In this document: positions 37,587 through 47,139 of the stretch, one piece after another
How the letters are laid out: each line of letters opens with the position of its first letter
Position numbering within the stretch: the first letter of the stretch is position 1
Origin: JBOCEF01 sp050586345
Lineage (GTDB): Bacteria; Pseudomonadota; Alphaproteobacteria; Rhodobacterales; Rhodobacteraceae
DNA: 64,000 nucleotides
NCBI RefSeq assembly: GCF_050586345.1
Contig: NZ_JBOCEF010000001.1
Location: forward strand, 124,001 to 188,000
Direction of reading: 5' to 3'
Made by a program: the position numbers and the translations under genes
The notes under the pieces: model-generated
Told to the model about the DNA's origin: nothing
The model's input: only the letters and a program-made list of their open reading frames with translations
Databases searched by the model: none

Positions 37587-37985
37587 ATGGCTGACGTGAT
37601 GCAGTTCGATCTCGTGTCGCCCGAGCGCATGCTCGTGTCGACCGAGGCCGAGCGGGTGCAGGTTCCGGGGATGGAGGGCGACATGACCGCCCTCCCGAAC
37701 CACTCCCCGCTCATGACCACCCTGCGTCCGGGCGTCGTGTCGGTTCATGCCGGCGGCGGCGTCGAGGACTTCGTGGTGACCGGCGGCTTCGCCGAGATCT
37801 CTCCGGCCGGGACCTCGATCCTGGCCGAGGAGGCTCTGCCCAAGGCCGACGTGACCCGCGAGTGGCTGGACGCGAAGATGAAAGAGGTCGAGGGCGAGAT
37901 CGAGATCGCCGAGGGCGATGCGAAGATCGCCGCGGGCATGCGCCTGAACGACCTCAAGCAGGTGGGCGCCGCGCTCGGCCTCTGA
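37587..37985 (+). CDS. atpC: ATP synthase F1 subunit epsilon
   Basis: A 132-residue subunit with the N-terminal beta sandwich (MQFDLVSPERMLVSTEAERV, PGMEGDMTALPNHSPLM) and helical C-terminal hairpin that regulates rotation. Last gene of the operon, 15 bases after atpD, followed by a strong terminator. Confidence 0.95.
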   Translation: MADVMQFDLVSPERMLVSTEAERVQVPGMEGDMTALPNHSPLMTTLRPGVVSVHAGGGVEDFVVTGGFAEISPAGTSILAEEALPKADVTREWLDAKMKEVEGEIEIAEGDAKIAAGMRLNDLKQVGAALGL

Positions 37986-38008
37986 GCCGCCGCGATCCCG
38001 ACCGGACC

Positions 38009-38040
38009 AAGGCCCCCGTGCGCTGCGCGGGGGCCTTTTT
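38009..38040 (+). terminator. Terminator of the atp operon
   Basis: A 10-bp stem AAGGCCCCCG (38009-38018) with CGGGGGCCTT (38028-38037) and a T tract to 38040. Confidence 0.9.
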
Positions 38041-38144
38041 CGTGCGCGCCGCGACGTAAGGGAACGTGATCCTGTCGCCCAGTTTCGATTAACCAATGAG
38101 GAACGTGGCGTTCACCACGGTTTTCGAGAGTGAGGATAGCGATC

Positions 38145-38816
38145 ATGCGTGCGCTTGTTCTGATCCCGGCCCTGCTGATGGCCGCCCCCGCCGCCGCCGA
38201 TGTCTGGCGGATCGAGGCCTCGGGCCCCGGCTGTCACGCGTCGCTGACCTGCCAGGACCGGACCCTGTCCTTCAATTACGACGACGGGACCGGCGCCTTC
38301 TCGCAGGTCGCCTGGGACATGACCTATGCCGATTCGCGCGGCTGGGTGTTCCGGGACGTGAAATACGCGGACTCGCCGGTGCTCGACGGGCTGATGGACG
38401 AGAACGCGAATGACGGCGTGATCCTCGAGGCGATCCAGGGCGCCGCCCTGCGCTTCGACTACGTGTTCTACTCGACGGCCGGGCAGGACTATTACGGCGC
38501 CCCCGCCGGGGCCCCCGCCGACGCGCCCGATCCCGTCGGCGCCTTCAGCCATTATCAGCAGGGCGCGCCGATCTACGCCTGGGGCGCGGCGCTGGACTGG
38601 GACCCGGCGATGACGCTGGATGACGGCGAGGGCCAACTGGCCTTCTACGTGCGCTGGACCGACGGGTCGAACCTGCTCGGGTCGTATTTCGGGATCGGCG
38701 GCACGGCGACCGCGACGCTGGTTGAAAGCCCGGTTTCGGACGTGCCGGTCCCGGCGGCGGGCGGGCTGCTGGCCGCCGCCCTGGCCGGGTTCGCCGCCCT
38801 GCGCCGCCGCCGCTGA
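38145..38816 (+). CDS. Secreted protein with VPLPA-like C-terminal sorting tag
   Basis: A 223-residue protein: signal peptide (about 1-18, MAAPAAA), an Asp/Gly/Tyr-rich body with two cysteines near the N-terminus (GPGCHASLTCQD), and the tail SDVPVPAAGGLL plus hydrophobic helix and RRRR. The tail is a variant of the VPLPA tag, so export and exosortase processing are inferred. GAGGA (38132-38136) lies eight bases before ATG 38145. Body function is unknown. Confidence 0.78.
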   Translation: MRALVLIPALLMAAPAAADVWRIEASGPGCHASLTCQDRTLSFNYDDGTGAFSQVAWDMTYADSRGWVFRDVKYADSPVLDGLMDENANDGVILEAIQGAALRFDYVFYSTAGQDYYGAPAGAPADAPDPVGAFSHYQQGAPIYAWGAALDWDPAMTLDDGEGQLAFYVRWTDGSNLLGSYFGIGGTATATLVESPVSDVPVPAAGGLLAAALAGFAALRRRR

Positions 38817-38844
38817 GCCGCGCGGCCAGGCCGGAACGCCAAAT

Positions 38845-38872
38845 GCCCGCCGGATCGCTCCGGCGGGCGTTT
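38845..38872 (+). terminator. Terminator between convergent genes
   Basis: A perfect 10-bp stem GCCCGCCGGA (38845-38854) with 38859-38868, loop TCGC, followed by GTTTTG. Confidence 0.85.
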
Positions 38873-38892
38873 TGCATCGCAGCGCGCGTCCC

Positions 38893-39471
38893 TCAGGCCC
38901 GGCGGCGCAGCAAGCCCAGCAGCCCCAACCCGCCCAGCAGCAGCGGCGCGGCGGCGGGGACGGGCACGTCCGACAGCTCGGCGATGGCCGCGTCGCCGAT
39001 GGCCAGCGTGATGCTGTCGGTCCCGATGCTGTAGGTGTGGATCCCGCTGTAGAGCCCCGCCGAGCCCACCGTCCAGCCGTCCCAGCGCGCCGTCGCGGCA
39101 TAGGGCGTGCCCGACGCGTAGCGCTTGTCGATGACGAAGGAGCCGGGCGAGAACGACATCGCCGGCCCGCTCGCCGCCGAGGCGTTCCCCACCCCGCGCG
39201 AGGCGAAGAGGTTGGTGGCCACGCCGATGGAGTAGCCGTAATCGGGCGCGACGCCATCATCCACGCCGATCCCGAAGGAGGGTTGATCGCCATAGAGGAA
39301 CGCGCTGGTGAAGGCGGGGTAGTCCGAGGCCCCGGGCAGGACCAGCGAGCCCCGCGCCTGCGCATGCAGGTTCGCGCCGTCATCCCAGATGTCGATGATG
39401 ACGGCGGCCCCGGCGGTGGATGCGGCGGTGCACAGAGACGCGGCGCGGGCGGCGGCGGCAAGCGAGCGGAA
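38893..39471 (-). CDS. VPLPA-like sorting-tag protein with no recognisable start codon
   Basis: The minus-strand frame encodes a signal peptide (KFRSLAAAARAASLCTAAST), a PEP-CTERM-like body (IIDIWDDGANLHAQARGSLV) and a tail SDVPVPAAAPLLL with RRRA. No ATG, GTG, TTG or CTG is placed to start before the signal peptide. A good ribosome site GAAGGA (39483-39478) is followed by ACCGCA-AAG-TTC where ATG-AAG-TTC would be expected. The first usable start is GTG 39264, which would lose the signal peptide and a third of the body. It may be a recently inactivated gene, use a rare start, or reflect a sequence error. Coordinates begin at the first codon of the signal peptide. Confidence 0.6.
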   Translation of the reverse strand, partial: FRSLAAAARAASLCTAASTAGAAVIIDIWDDGANLHAQARGSLVLPGASDYPAFTSAFLYGDQPSFGIGVDDGVAPDYGYSIGVATNLFASRGVGNASAASGPAMSFSPGSFVIDKRYASGTPYAATARWDGWTVGSAGLYSGIHTYSIGTDSITLAIGDAAIAELSDVPVPAAAPLLLGGLGLLGLLRRRA

Positions 39472-39589
39472 CTTTGCGGTCCTTCGGTCTGGATTGGATG
39501 TCGCGGGTCGGTCGGTGCGGCGTCGGGGGCTGTGGGAGAGAGGGCGTGGCGGCCGGGGGCGGCGGCGGTTGGGGGCGGCCCAGGTCCCG

Positions 39590-40615
39590 TCAACCCCGGC
39601 GCTGCCACCAGCGCAGGATCAGCGTCTGCACGGGCCGTTCGAACCACCAGGTCGACGCGGCGGCCATCAGGATGCACAGCAGCAGGAGCGGCGCCAGTCC
39701 CACCCATTCATAGGGCAGGCCCAGCTTCTGGAACGCCGTGCGCACGAACCACACGCCGACCATGTGGGTCAGGTACAGGCTGTAGGAGATGTCGCCGAGA
39801 AAGGTCAGCGGGCGCGTGGACAGGACGCGCTGCACGACGGGTTCCCCGAAGGCGAGGGCGAAGAGCGCCACCGTCCCGGCCATGATGTAGGGGTCCGTCC
39901 AGGTCTCGTAGACCGGCAGGTCCAGCACCCGCCGCACGCCGGGGATCGAGAGCGCGACGAGCGCGAGGCAGAGCGGGGTCAGCGCCCCCCGCGCCCGCGC
40001 ATGGAGCGCGCCGTACCGCTCCGCGCCGCCATTCGCGCCGTAGACGCCGCAGGCCGTGCCGAAGATGAAGAAGTACTGCCAGCACAGCAGGATGCTCGAG
40101 ACGCCGACCTCCGGGGTCCAGGCCTGGATCACCACCGCCGCCAGCGCGGCCGACAAGGCCGCCGTCCAGAGCCAGAAGCGCCGTCCCAGCTTCGCGGACA
40201 GGGCCCACAGGCCGACGAAGACGACGTAGAACTGCACCTCGACCGGGATCGTCCACAGGATGCTGGACCCGTGGAGGAGGAACAGGTTGAGCGGGAAATC
40301 CTCCGGCCGGACCTTGATCGGGAAGGTGCCGACGGCCGCGCTCATCGCCGCGGAGACGAGCAGCACGGCGTAGAACAGGGGCAGGACCCGGGCGATCCGG
40401 GCGATGGCGTAGCGGCGCCAGTGCGCCGACGGATCGCGATGGGCATAGAGCATCCCCATCAGGTAGCCGCTGAGGCAGAAGAAGATCGCGACGCCGTACT
40501 GGCCCAGCCCGTAACCGAACAGCCGCGCCGGGGCGTAGCCGTGGTTCGCGCCGTGCGAGATCACGACCAACAGGGCGGCGATGCCGCGCACGCCGGTCAG
40601 AAAACGGGTATCCAT
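39590..40615 (-). CDS. Acyltransferase 3 family membrane protein
   Basis: A 341-residue multi-helix membrane protein of the OafA/NodX type. The N-terminus LTGVRGIAALLVVISHG contains the Arg-Gly and catalytic His typical of the family; FFCLSGYLMG and ISYSLYLTHM are further family segments. Such proteins O-acylate surface polysaccharides or other exported glycans using cytoplasmic acyl-CoA. The target is unknown. Located between a sorting-tag protein and rppH, 38 bp downstream of the latter on the same strand. Confidence 0.88.
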   Translation of the reverse strand: MDTRFLTGVRGIAALLVVISHGANHGYAPARLFGYGLGQYGVAIFFCLSGYLMGMLYAHRDPSAHWRRYAIARIARVLPLFYAVLLVSAAMSAAVGTFPIKVRPEDFPLNLFLLHGSSILWTIPVEVQFYVVFVGLWALSAKLGRRFWLWTAALSAALAAVVIQAWTPEVGVSSILLCWQYFFIFGTACGVYGANGGAERYGALHARARGALTPLCLALVALSIPGVRRVLDLPVYETWTDPYIMAGTVALFALAFGEPVVQRVLSTRPLTFLGDISYSLYLTHMVGVWFVRTAFQKLGLPYEWVGLAPLLLLCILMAAASTWWFERPVQTLILRWWQRRG

Positions 40616-40653
40616 GGAGCGCGCTCCCCCTGCATGCGCTGACGCGGCGGGCC

Positions 40654-41144
40654 TCAGAACAGGTCCGCGAATTCCGCCATCACCTGCTCATAGAGGTCTT
40701 TCTTGAACGGGACGATGTCCGAGACGACCTGCTCGGGCGTCGACCAGCGCCAGCGGGAGAATTCCTGGTGCTTCTGCTCGATCTTCACGTCCGAATCCTC
40801 GCCCGAGAACCGGAACGCGAACCACAGCTGCTTCTGGCCGCGATACCGGCCCTTCCACACCTTGCCCACCAGGTCGTCGGGCAGGTCATAGGCGATCCAG
40901 TCGCGGGTCCGGCGCACCATCTCCACCTGGCGCTGGGAGATCCCGGTCTCCTCCTCCAGCTCCCGCAGGGCGGCCTGGAAGGGCTCCTCGCCCGCGTCCA
41001 CGCCGCCCTGGGGCATCTGCCATGCGCCGGGGGTGTCGATCCGCTCGCCGGTGAAAACGCCGCCGCGGCCGTTGAGCACGACCACGCCGACGCAGGGGCG
41101 GTAGGGCAGGGCCTCGATCTCGGCCCTGCTCAGCACCGCACCGC

Positions 41145-41148
<4 letters not shown>
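40654..41148 (-). CDS. rppH: RNA pyrophosphohydrolase
   Basis: A 164-residue NUDIX hydrolase. The NUDIX box spans about residues 49-71 (GVDAGEEPF, then LRELEEETGI). Start YRPCVGVVVLNGRGGVF and PQGGVDAGE are typical of RppH, which removes pyrophosphate from 5'-triphosphate mRNA and opens it to RNase E decay; diadenosine polyphosphates are alternative substrates. Its ATG overlaps the ctpA stop by four bases. Confidence 0.92.
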
Positions 41149-42476
<1,328 letters not shown>

Positions 42477-42551
42477 GTGTCGACAGCCTTCGTTTGCGTC
42501 GTTTCGGGCGTCGCCCCGGGGGCGGCGGTCTGGGCCAGGGCCCGGCGCGGG

Positions 42552-43685
42552 TCAGTCGGCGCCAAGCCTGAACCAGCGCGCGGGGTCGACGGGCGCGCCG
42601 TCCTCCCGCGCTTCAAGGTAGAGCGTTCGGTCCGAGATTGCCCCGCCGTTCCGCTGCGCTTCAATCAAAAACTCAGGAGAATCCGGCCCCGCGACGCCAA
42701 GCTGCGCCACCGGCTCCCCCGCGCGCAGGGACGCGCCCTGTTCGCGCAGCACGGCGCCGAGCCCGGCGAGGATCAGGAGGCGCCCCGGCGCGGGCTCGAG
42801 GATCGCGACCTGGCCGTAGCCGTCGAGCGGGCCCGCGAAGCGCAGGGCCGCGTCGAAGGGCGCGAGGACCTGCGCCCAGGGCGGGGCGGCGATCTCGATC
42901 CCCTCGCGCGCGAAGCCGTCCGCGTCGGGGGCGCCGAAGGAAGCGGTCACGGCGCCGGACACGGGAAGCGGCAGCGCGCCCCAGTCGGGCGCCTCGGGCG
43001 GGGTCGGGGCGGGCAGCGGGTCGTCGCCGAGCAGCGCGGCGAAGTCCTTCAGCGCCCAGCCCCCCTCGCGCAGCGCCTTGCGCGCGGCGACGGGGAGGGG
43101 GGCGCGGGCGCCGTCCCTTTCCCGAAGCGCCTCGGCCTGGGCGGCGCGGGCGTCCTGCAGGGCGGCCAGCGAGACCCGCATCCGCGCCTGCAGCGCGTCG
43201 CGGGCGTCGGCCAGCGCGTCCGCCTCGGCCGCGCGGGCGGCCAGCGCTTCGGCCCGCGCGCGCAGGGCGGGGCCGATGACCGACAGCGCGTGCCCGGCCC
43301 GCAGATGCGCCACCGGCCCGCCGGGCGACAGGGCCACGGCGGGGTCGGGCGTGCGCTCCATCCCCATCAGCAGCGCCAGCGCGGTTTCCGTCTGCGCACG
43401 CTCGGCGTCGAGCCGCTCTTGCAGGATCGCGCGCCGCCGCGCCACTTCGCGCAGGCCGCCGCGCATCGCCGCCAGCCCGCGCTCATGCGCCGCCGCGGCC
43501 TCGGCCAGGGCGGCGAGGCGGTCTTCGCCGGTCACCGCCGCGGCCAGCCGGTCGCGGGCGCTTTCCACCAGGGCTGCGGCGAGGGCGGCTTCGGAGCGCG
43601 CCACCTCCAGCGGGTCGGCCGCACGCGCCCCGCCCGCCGCAAGGGCGAGGGCGAGGAGCGATGCGGCCAGCCGCGTGCGCATCAT
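42552..43685 (-). CDS. EnvC-like amidase activator with degenerate LytM (M23) domain
   Basis: A 377-residue exported protein: signal peptide (about 1-21), long coiled coil (about 22-210), and a C-terminal LytM-like domain. The zinc ligands are missing: the HxxxD position reads REGIEI and the HxH position reads ILAGLG. EnvC of E. coli is likewise inactive as a hydrolase and instead activates cell-division amidases; the same role is inferred. The ATG overlaps the gpmI stop by one base (TGATG); a second ATG follows directly. Confidence 0.85.
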   Translation of the reverse strand: MMRTRLAASLLALALAAGGARAADPLEVARSEAALAAALVESARDRLAAAVTGEDRLAALAEAAAAHERGLAAMRGGLREVARRRAILQERLDAERAQTETALALLMGMERTPDPAVALSPGGPVAHLRAGHALSVIGPALRARAEALAARAAEADALADARDALQARMRVSLAALQDARAAQAEALRERDGARAPLPVAARKALREGGWALKDFAALLGDDPLPAPTPPEAPDWGALPLPVSGAVTASFGAPDADGFAREGIEIAAPPWAQVLAPFDAALRFAGPLDGYGQVAILEPAPGRLLILAGLGAVLREQGASLRAGEPVAQLGVAGPDSPEFLIEAQRNGGAISDRTLYLEAREDGAPVDPARWFRLGAD

Positions 43686-45232
43686 CAGGCGATCAGGCTC
43701 TCGCCGGTCATCTCGGCCGGCTGGGGCAGGCCCATCAGCTGCAAGAGCGTGGGCGCGAGATCCCCCAGCACGCCGCCCTTGCGCAGGGTCGCGCCCTCGG
43801 GGCCGCCGACAAGGATCACCGGCACGGGGTTGAGGGTGTGGGCCGTGTGCGGGCCGCCCGTCTCCGGGTCCACCATCATGTCGCAATTGCCGTGATCGGC
43901 GGTCACGATCATCGCGCCGCCGGCCTCCTCCAGCGCCTTCAGCGCCTCCCCGAGGCCCCGGTCCACCTCGGCGCAGGCGGCCATGGCGGCCTGCAGGTCG
44001 CCCGTGTGCCCGACCATGTCCGGGTTGGCGTAGTTGCAGACGATCAGGTCGTAGTCCCGGCTGCGGATGGCGTCCGCCAGGTGCTCGGTCACCTCGGGGG
44101 CCGACATCTCGGGCTGCATGTCATAGGTGCGCACCTTCGGGGACGGCGCCATGTAGCGCGTCTCGCCCTCATACGGGTTCTCGAGGCCCCCGTTCAGGAA
44201 GAAGGTGACGTGGGGGTATTTCTCGGTCTCGGCGATGTGGAACTGGGTGCGGCCATGCTTGGCCGTCCATTCCCCGAGGGTGTTCACGATGTCGTCCGAG
44301 GGGAACAGCACGCCCATGAAGTCGTTGTGGCGGTCGGAATATTCCACCATCCCGGCGACCGCGGCGAAGGCGGGGCGGGCGGAGACGTCGAAATCGGAGA
44401 ACTCAGGGTCCGCCAGCGCGCTCAGGATCTCCCGCGCGCGGTCGGCGCGGAAGTTGAGGAACAGCAGGCCGTCGCCGTCCTTCATCCCCTCGTAGCCCTC
44501 GATGACCGTGGGGGTGATGAACTCGTCGGTCTCGCCCTTGCTGGCGGCGATGATGATCGCTTCCTCGGCGTCGGGCGCGCGCTCCCCCTCGGCCGCGGTC
44601 ATGGCGCGGAAGGCGGCCTCGACCCGGTCCCAGCGCTTGTCGCGGTCCATGGCGTAGAAGCGGCCCGAGACGGTGCCGATGGAGACGCCGGAATGGGGCA
44701 GGGCGGCGACAAGGTCCCCGAGGAACTTGCGTGAGGAGGCGGGCGGCGTGTCGCGCCCGTCGGCATAGAGGTGCAGCACCACGGGGATGCCCGCGGCGGC
44801 GATCACCCGCGCGGCGGCGGCCATGTGGCGCGAATGGGCGTGGACGCCCCCCGGGCCAAGCAGCCCGGCGAGATGCGCGGTCCCGCCCGAGGCGGTCATG
44901 TCGGCGATGAACTTCTGCAAGGCGGGCCGGGCGGCGAAATCGCCGGTCTCGATCGCCTTGTCGATCTTCGGCAGGTCCATCCACACGATGCGGCCCGCGC
45001 CGATATTCATGTGCCCGACCTCGGAATTGCCCATCTGCCCCTCCGGCAGGCCCACGGCGTTGCCGCAGGCGGTGAGGGTGGAGGCGGGGCATTCGGCGTG
45101 GATGCGGTCGAAATTCGGCGTCTCGGCCAGGGCGACGGCGTTCGCCTCGGTCCGGTCCGACAGGCCCCAGCCGTCGAGGATCACGAGGACGACGGGGCGT
45201 TTTTCGCCGGGCGCGGGGGCGGTGTCGGACAT
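43685..45232 (-). CDS. gpmI: 2,3-bisphosphoglycerate-independent phosphoglycerate mutase
   Basis: A 515-residue two-domain Mn enzyme interconverting 3- and 2-phosphoglycerate. The phosphatase domain holds ILDGWGLS and the nucleophile Ser70 in GNSEVGHMNIGAGR; the transferase domain has SGRFYAMDRDKRWDR; late metal ligands are in NYANPDMVGHTGD and VTADHGNCDMM. AAGG lies seven bases before ATG 45232. First of a run of overlapping cell-envelope genes on the minus strand. Confidence 0.96.
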   Translation of the reverse strand: MSDTAPAPGEKRPVVLVILDGWGLSDRTEANAVALAETPNFDRIHAECPASTLTACGNAVGLPEGQMGNSEVGHMNIGAGRIVWMDLPKIDKAIETGDFAARPALQKFIADMTASGGTAHLAGLLGPGGVHAHSRHMAAAARVIAAAGIPVVLHLYADGRDTPPASSRKFLGDLVAALPHSGVSIGTVSGRFYAMDRDKRWDRVEAAFRAMTAAEGERAPDAEEAIIIAASKGETDEFITPTVIEGYEGMKDGDGLLFLNFRADRAREILSALADPEFSDFDVSARPAFAAVAGMVEYSDRHNDFMGVLFPSDDIVNTLGEWTAKHGRTQFHIAETEKYPHVTFFLNGGLENPYEGETRYMAPSPKVRTYDMQPEMSAPEVTEHLADAIRSRDYDLIVCNYANPDMVGHTGDLQAAMAACAEVDRGLGEALKALEEAGGAMIVTADHGNCDMMVDPETGGPHTAHTLNPVPVILVGGPEGATLRKGGVLGDLAPTLLQLMGLPQPAEMTGESLIA

Positions 45233-45336
45233 GGAACGGGCCTTGGATCTGGAAACGGGATGCGGCGCGGCGCGGGCCGCCCTTTCGCATCTACTCCCCG
45301 CCGCTTCGCCCTTCAACCGGGCGCAAGCGCGCGCGC

Positions 45337-45870
45337 TCAGCCCTCGGACATGAAGCTGGGCGCGTAGGACTCGTGCGGGGCCATCGCCTGCTCGCCGGTC
45401 ACGCAGCGGGCGTTGAAGGACGCGACGTCGGCGCGGTGGGTCTTGATGTCCTTGCGGAACCAGCCGCGGCGGTTGTCCTGCTTGTGCCGGGCGGTCAGCA
45501 GGCGGCTGTCGGGCTGCCCGCCGGCCTTCGCGAACTCGGCCTCCAGCTCCTGCAGCTCGGCGGCCTTGCGCTCGATCACCCGCTCGCGCCGCTCGAGGTC
45601 GGCATAGTCCTTGCGGATCGTCTCGTCGAGGTCGCCGCAGGGCCGCGGGTCGGACTTGGCCACCGCCACCGCCGCCGCGCCGCCCGCGCCCGCGCCGGAA
45701 CTGCGGCCCAGCAGGCGGGCGAAGAAGCGCAGCGCCATGGCCAGCACGCCGGTCTTCTCGGCGGCCTCGCCCTCTTCTTCGGCGAGCAGCGGGCTCGCGG
45801 TCAGGATGGCCGCGCCCGCCCCAAGGCAGAAGGCGCGCCGGTTCATCGGCCTGTGCAGGAGATCGGACAT
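45337..45870 (-). CDS. Exported protein of unknown function with TAT-like signal
   Basis: A 177-residue protein. MNRRAFCLGAGAAILTASPL (from residue 9) resembles a twin-arginine signal; after it comes a disordered Glu-rich stretch, a hydrophobic helix (LAMALRFFARLLG), and a coiled coil (DYADLERRERVIERKAAELQ). The family is not recognised. Start is uncertain: ATG 45870 or the internal ATG 45846. Confidence 0.65.
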   Translation of the reverse strand: MSDLLHRPMNRRAFCLGAGAAILTASPLLAEEEGEAAEKTGVLAMALRFFARLLGRSSGAGAGGAAAVAVAKSDPRPCGDLDETIRKDYADLERRERVIERKAAELQELEAEFAKAGGQPDSRLLTARHKQDNRRGWFRKDIKTHRADVASFNARCVTGEQAMAPHESYAPSFMSEG

Positions 45871-46018
45871 GTGAGCCACGCGAGGGGGGGGGAGGGGAAG
45901 CTGCCCGAATACATACCGAATCCGGGCGGCGAAACCAAGGCGCCCGCACGCGATGGGCGCCCGTTGACTTGTCCCGGCCCCGCGAAGCCGCGGCCGCGCC
46001 GGGCGGATGCAAAGAAAT

Positions 46019-46489
46019 TCAGACCCGGTGATAGGGCGTTCCGGCCAGGATCGAGGCGGCGCGGAACATCTGTTCGGCGATCATCGCCCGCGCCAGCATG
46101 TGCGGCCAGACCATCGGCCCGAAGGAGAGCTTGAGGTCGGCCCGCGCCAGCAGCGCCTTGCCATGCCCGTCCGCGCCGCCGATGGCGAAGCAGCAGGCGC
46201 GGCGGCCGTCATCGCGATACCGCGCCAGCGTGTCGGCCAGCTGGGGGGAGGAGAGGGTCTTGCCCCGTTCGTCCAGTGCGATCAGCGCCGCGTCTTTCGG
46301 CAGGGCGCCCAGCAGCAGCTCCGCCTCGGCGTCGCGGCCGCGGTTCTTCTTGTCCTCGACCTCGATCACCGCGCACGGCCCGATGGCATGGGCGCGCCCG
46401 GTCTTGCCGGCGCGGTCGAGGTAGTCGGAGATGAGCTCGGCCTCGGGGCCGCCGCGCAGGCGGCCCACGGCGAGGATGTGCAGGTCCAC
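46019..46489 (-). CDS. rlmH: 23S rRNA (pseudouridine(1915)-N3)-methyltransferase RlmH (GTG start)
   Basis: A 156-residue SPOUT methyltransferase, the normal length. LHILAVGRLRGGPEAELISDY starts the family pattern (first twenty residues after GTG-Asp), LDERGKTLSS and FAIGGADGHG contribute to the knotted SAM site, and MLARAMIAEQMFRA with TPYHR is the C-terminal signature. It modifies helix 69 of 23S rRNA on 70S ribosomes. GTG 46489 fits the family N-terminus. It follows rsfS, its usual partner gene, by 23 bp. Confidence 0.92.
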   Translation of the reverse strand: MDLHILAVGRLRGGPEAELISDYLDRAGKTGRAHAIGPCAVIEVEDKKNRGRDAEAELLLGALPKDAALIALDERGKTLSSPQLADTLARYRDDGRRACCFAIGGADGHGKALLARADLKLSFGPMVWPHMLARAMIAEQMFRAASILAGTPYHRV

Positions 46490-46512
46490 GTCGGAAAGGG
46501 TCGGCGGGCTGA

Positions 46513-46959
46513 TCAGCCCGCCGAGGACGCGGCGCTGCGGGCGGCGTAGTCGGGCGCCGGCAGCCACATTTTCTCGAGCTGGTAGAACTCGCGCACTTCG
46601 GGGCGGAAGATGTGGACGATCACGTCGCCCGCGTCGATCAGCACCCAGTCGCCGGATTCCTTGCCCTCGGCCTTGGCGTAGATGCCCATCTGGGTCTTCA
46701 CCCGGTCGAGCATCTTCTCGGCGATCGACTGCACCTGGCGCGACGAGCGGCCCGAGGCGATGACCATCGCGTCGGCCACGTCGGACTTGCCGCGAAGATC
46801 GATCTTCACGACGTCCTCGGCCTTGTCGTCATCGAGGGAAGAGAGCACGAGCGTGAGAAGCTGCGCGCTGGCGTCCGCGTTCTTCGGGCCCCGCCCGGCT
46901 TCGGTCGCCGCGGGCTCCGCCTGCGGGGAGCGGTCCCCGCCTTCAGCACGTTCCGTCAG
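46513..46959 (-). CDS. rsfS: Ribosome silencing factor RsfS, apparent CTG start
   Basis: A 148-residue protein that binds L14 and blocks subunit joining. SSLDDDKAEDVVKIDLRGKS, ASGRSSRQVQSIAEK and GDWVLIDAGDVIVHIF are the family core. No ATG, GTG or TTG exists between the upstream in-frame stop (46977-46975) and GTG 46848, which is inside the conserved core. A consensus AGGAGG (46973-46968) is eight bases before CTG 46959, giving the N-terminus MTERAEGGDRSPQ. A CTG start is therefore the best reading. Starting at 46848 would remove the first conserved helix. Confidence 0.85.
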   Translation of the reverse strand: MTERAEGGDRSPQAEPAATEAGRGPKNADASAQLLTLVLSSLDDDKAEDVVKIDLRGKSDVADAMVIASGRSSRQVQSIAEKMLDRVKTQMGIYAKAEGKESGDWVLIDAGDVIVHIFRPEVREFYQLEKMWLPAPDYAARSAASSAG

Positions 46960-47012
46960 AACGGTGTCCTCCTGTCAGCGCGCCGCACCCATCTCGCCCC
47001 GGCGCCGAACGT

Positions 47013-47038
47013 GGAAAAAGGCTACCGCGAATCGCGGT
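47013..47038 (-). terminator. Terminator upstream of rsfS
   Basis: Minus strand: dyad ACCGCGA/TCGCGGT (47038-47024) then AGCC and TTTTT (47019-47015). It would end the DUF3108 gene transcript, 101 bp after its stop. Confidence 0.6.
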
Positions 47039-47139
47039 TTCTCACAAGGGAAGCGGCGGATTCGCAGGGTGAACCGGCCATTTGGGGCAACAGGGAGGGG
47101 GATGCAAGGGGCGATGCGAAGGGCGGGGGGCGCCGGGCC

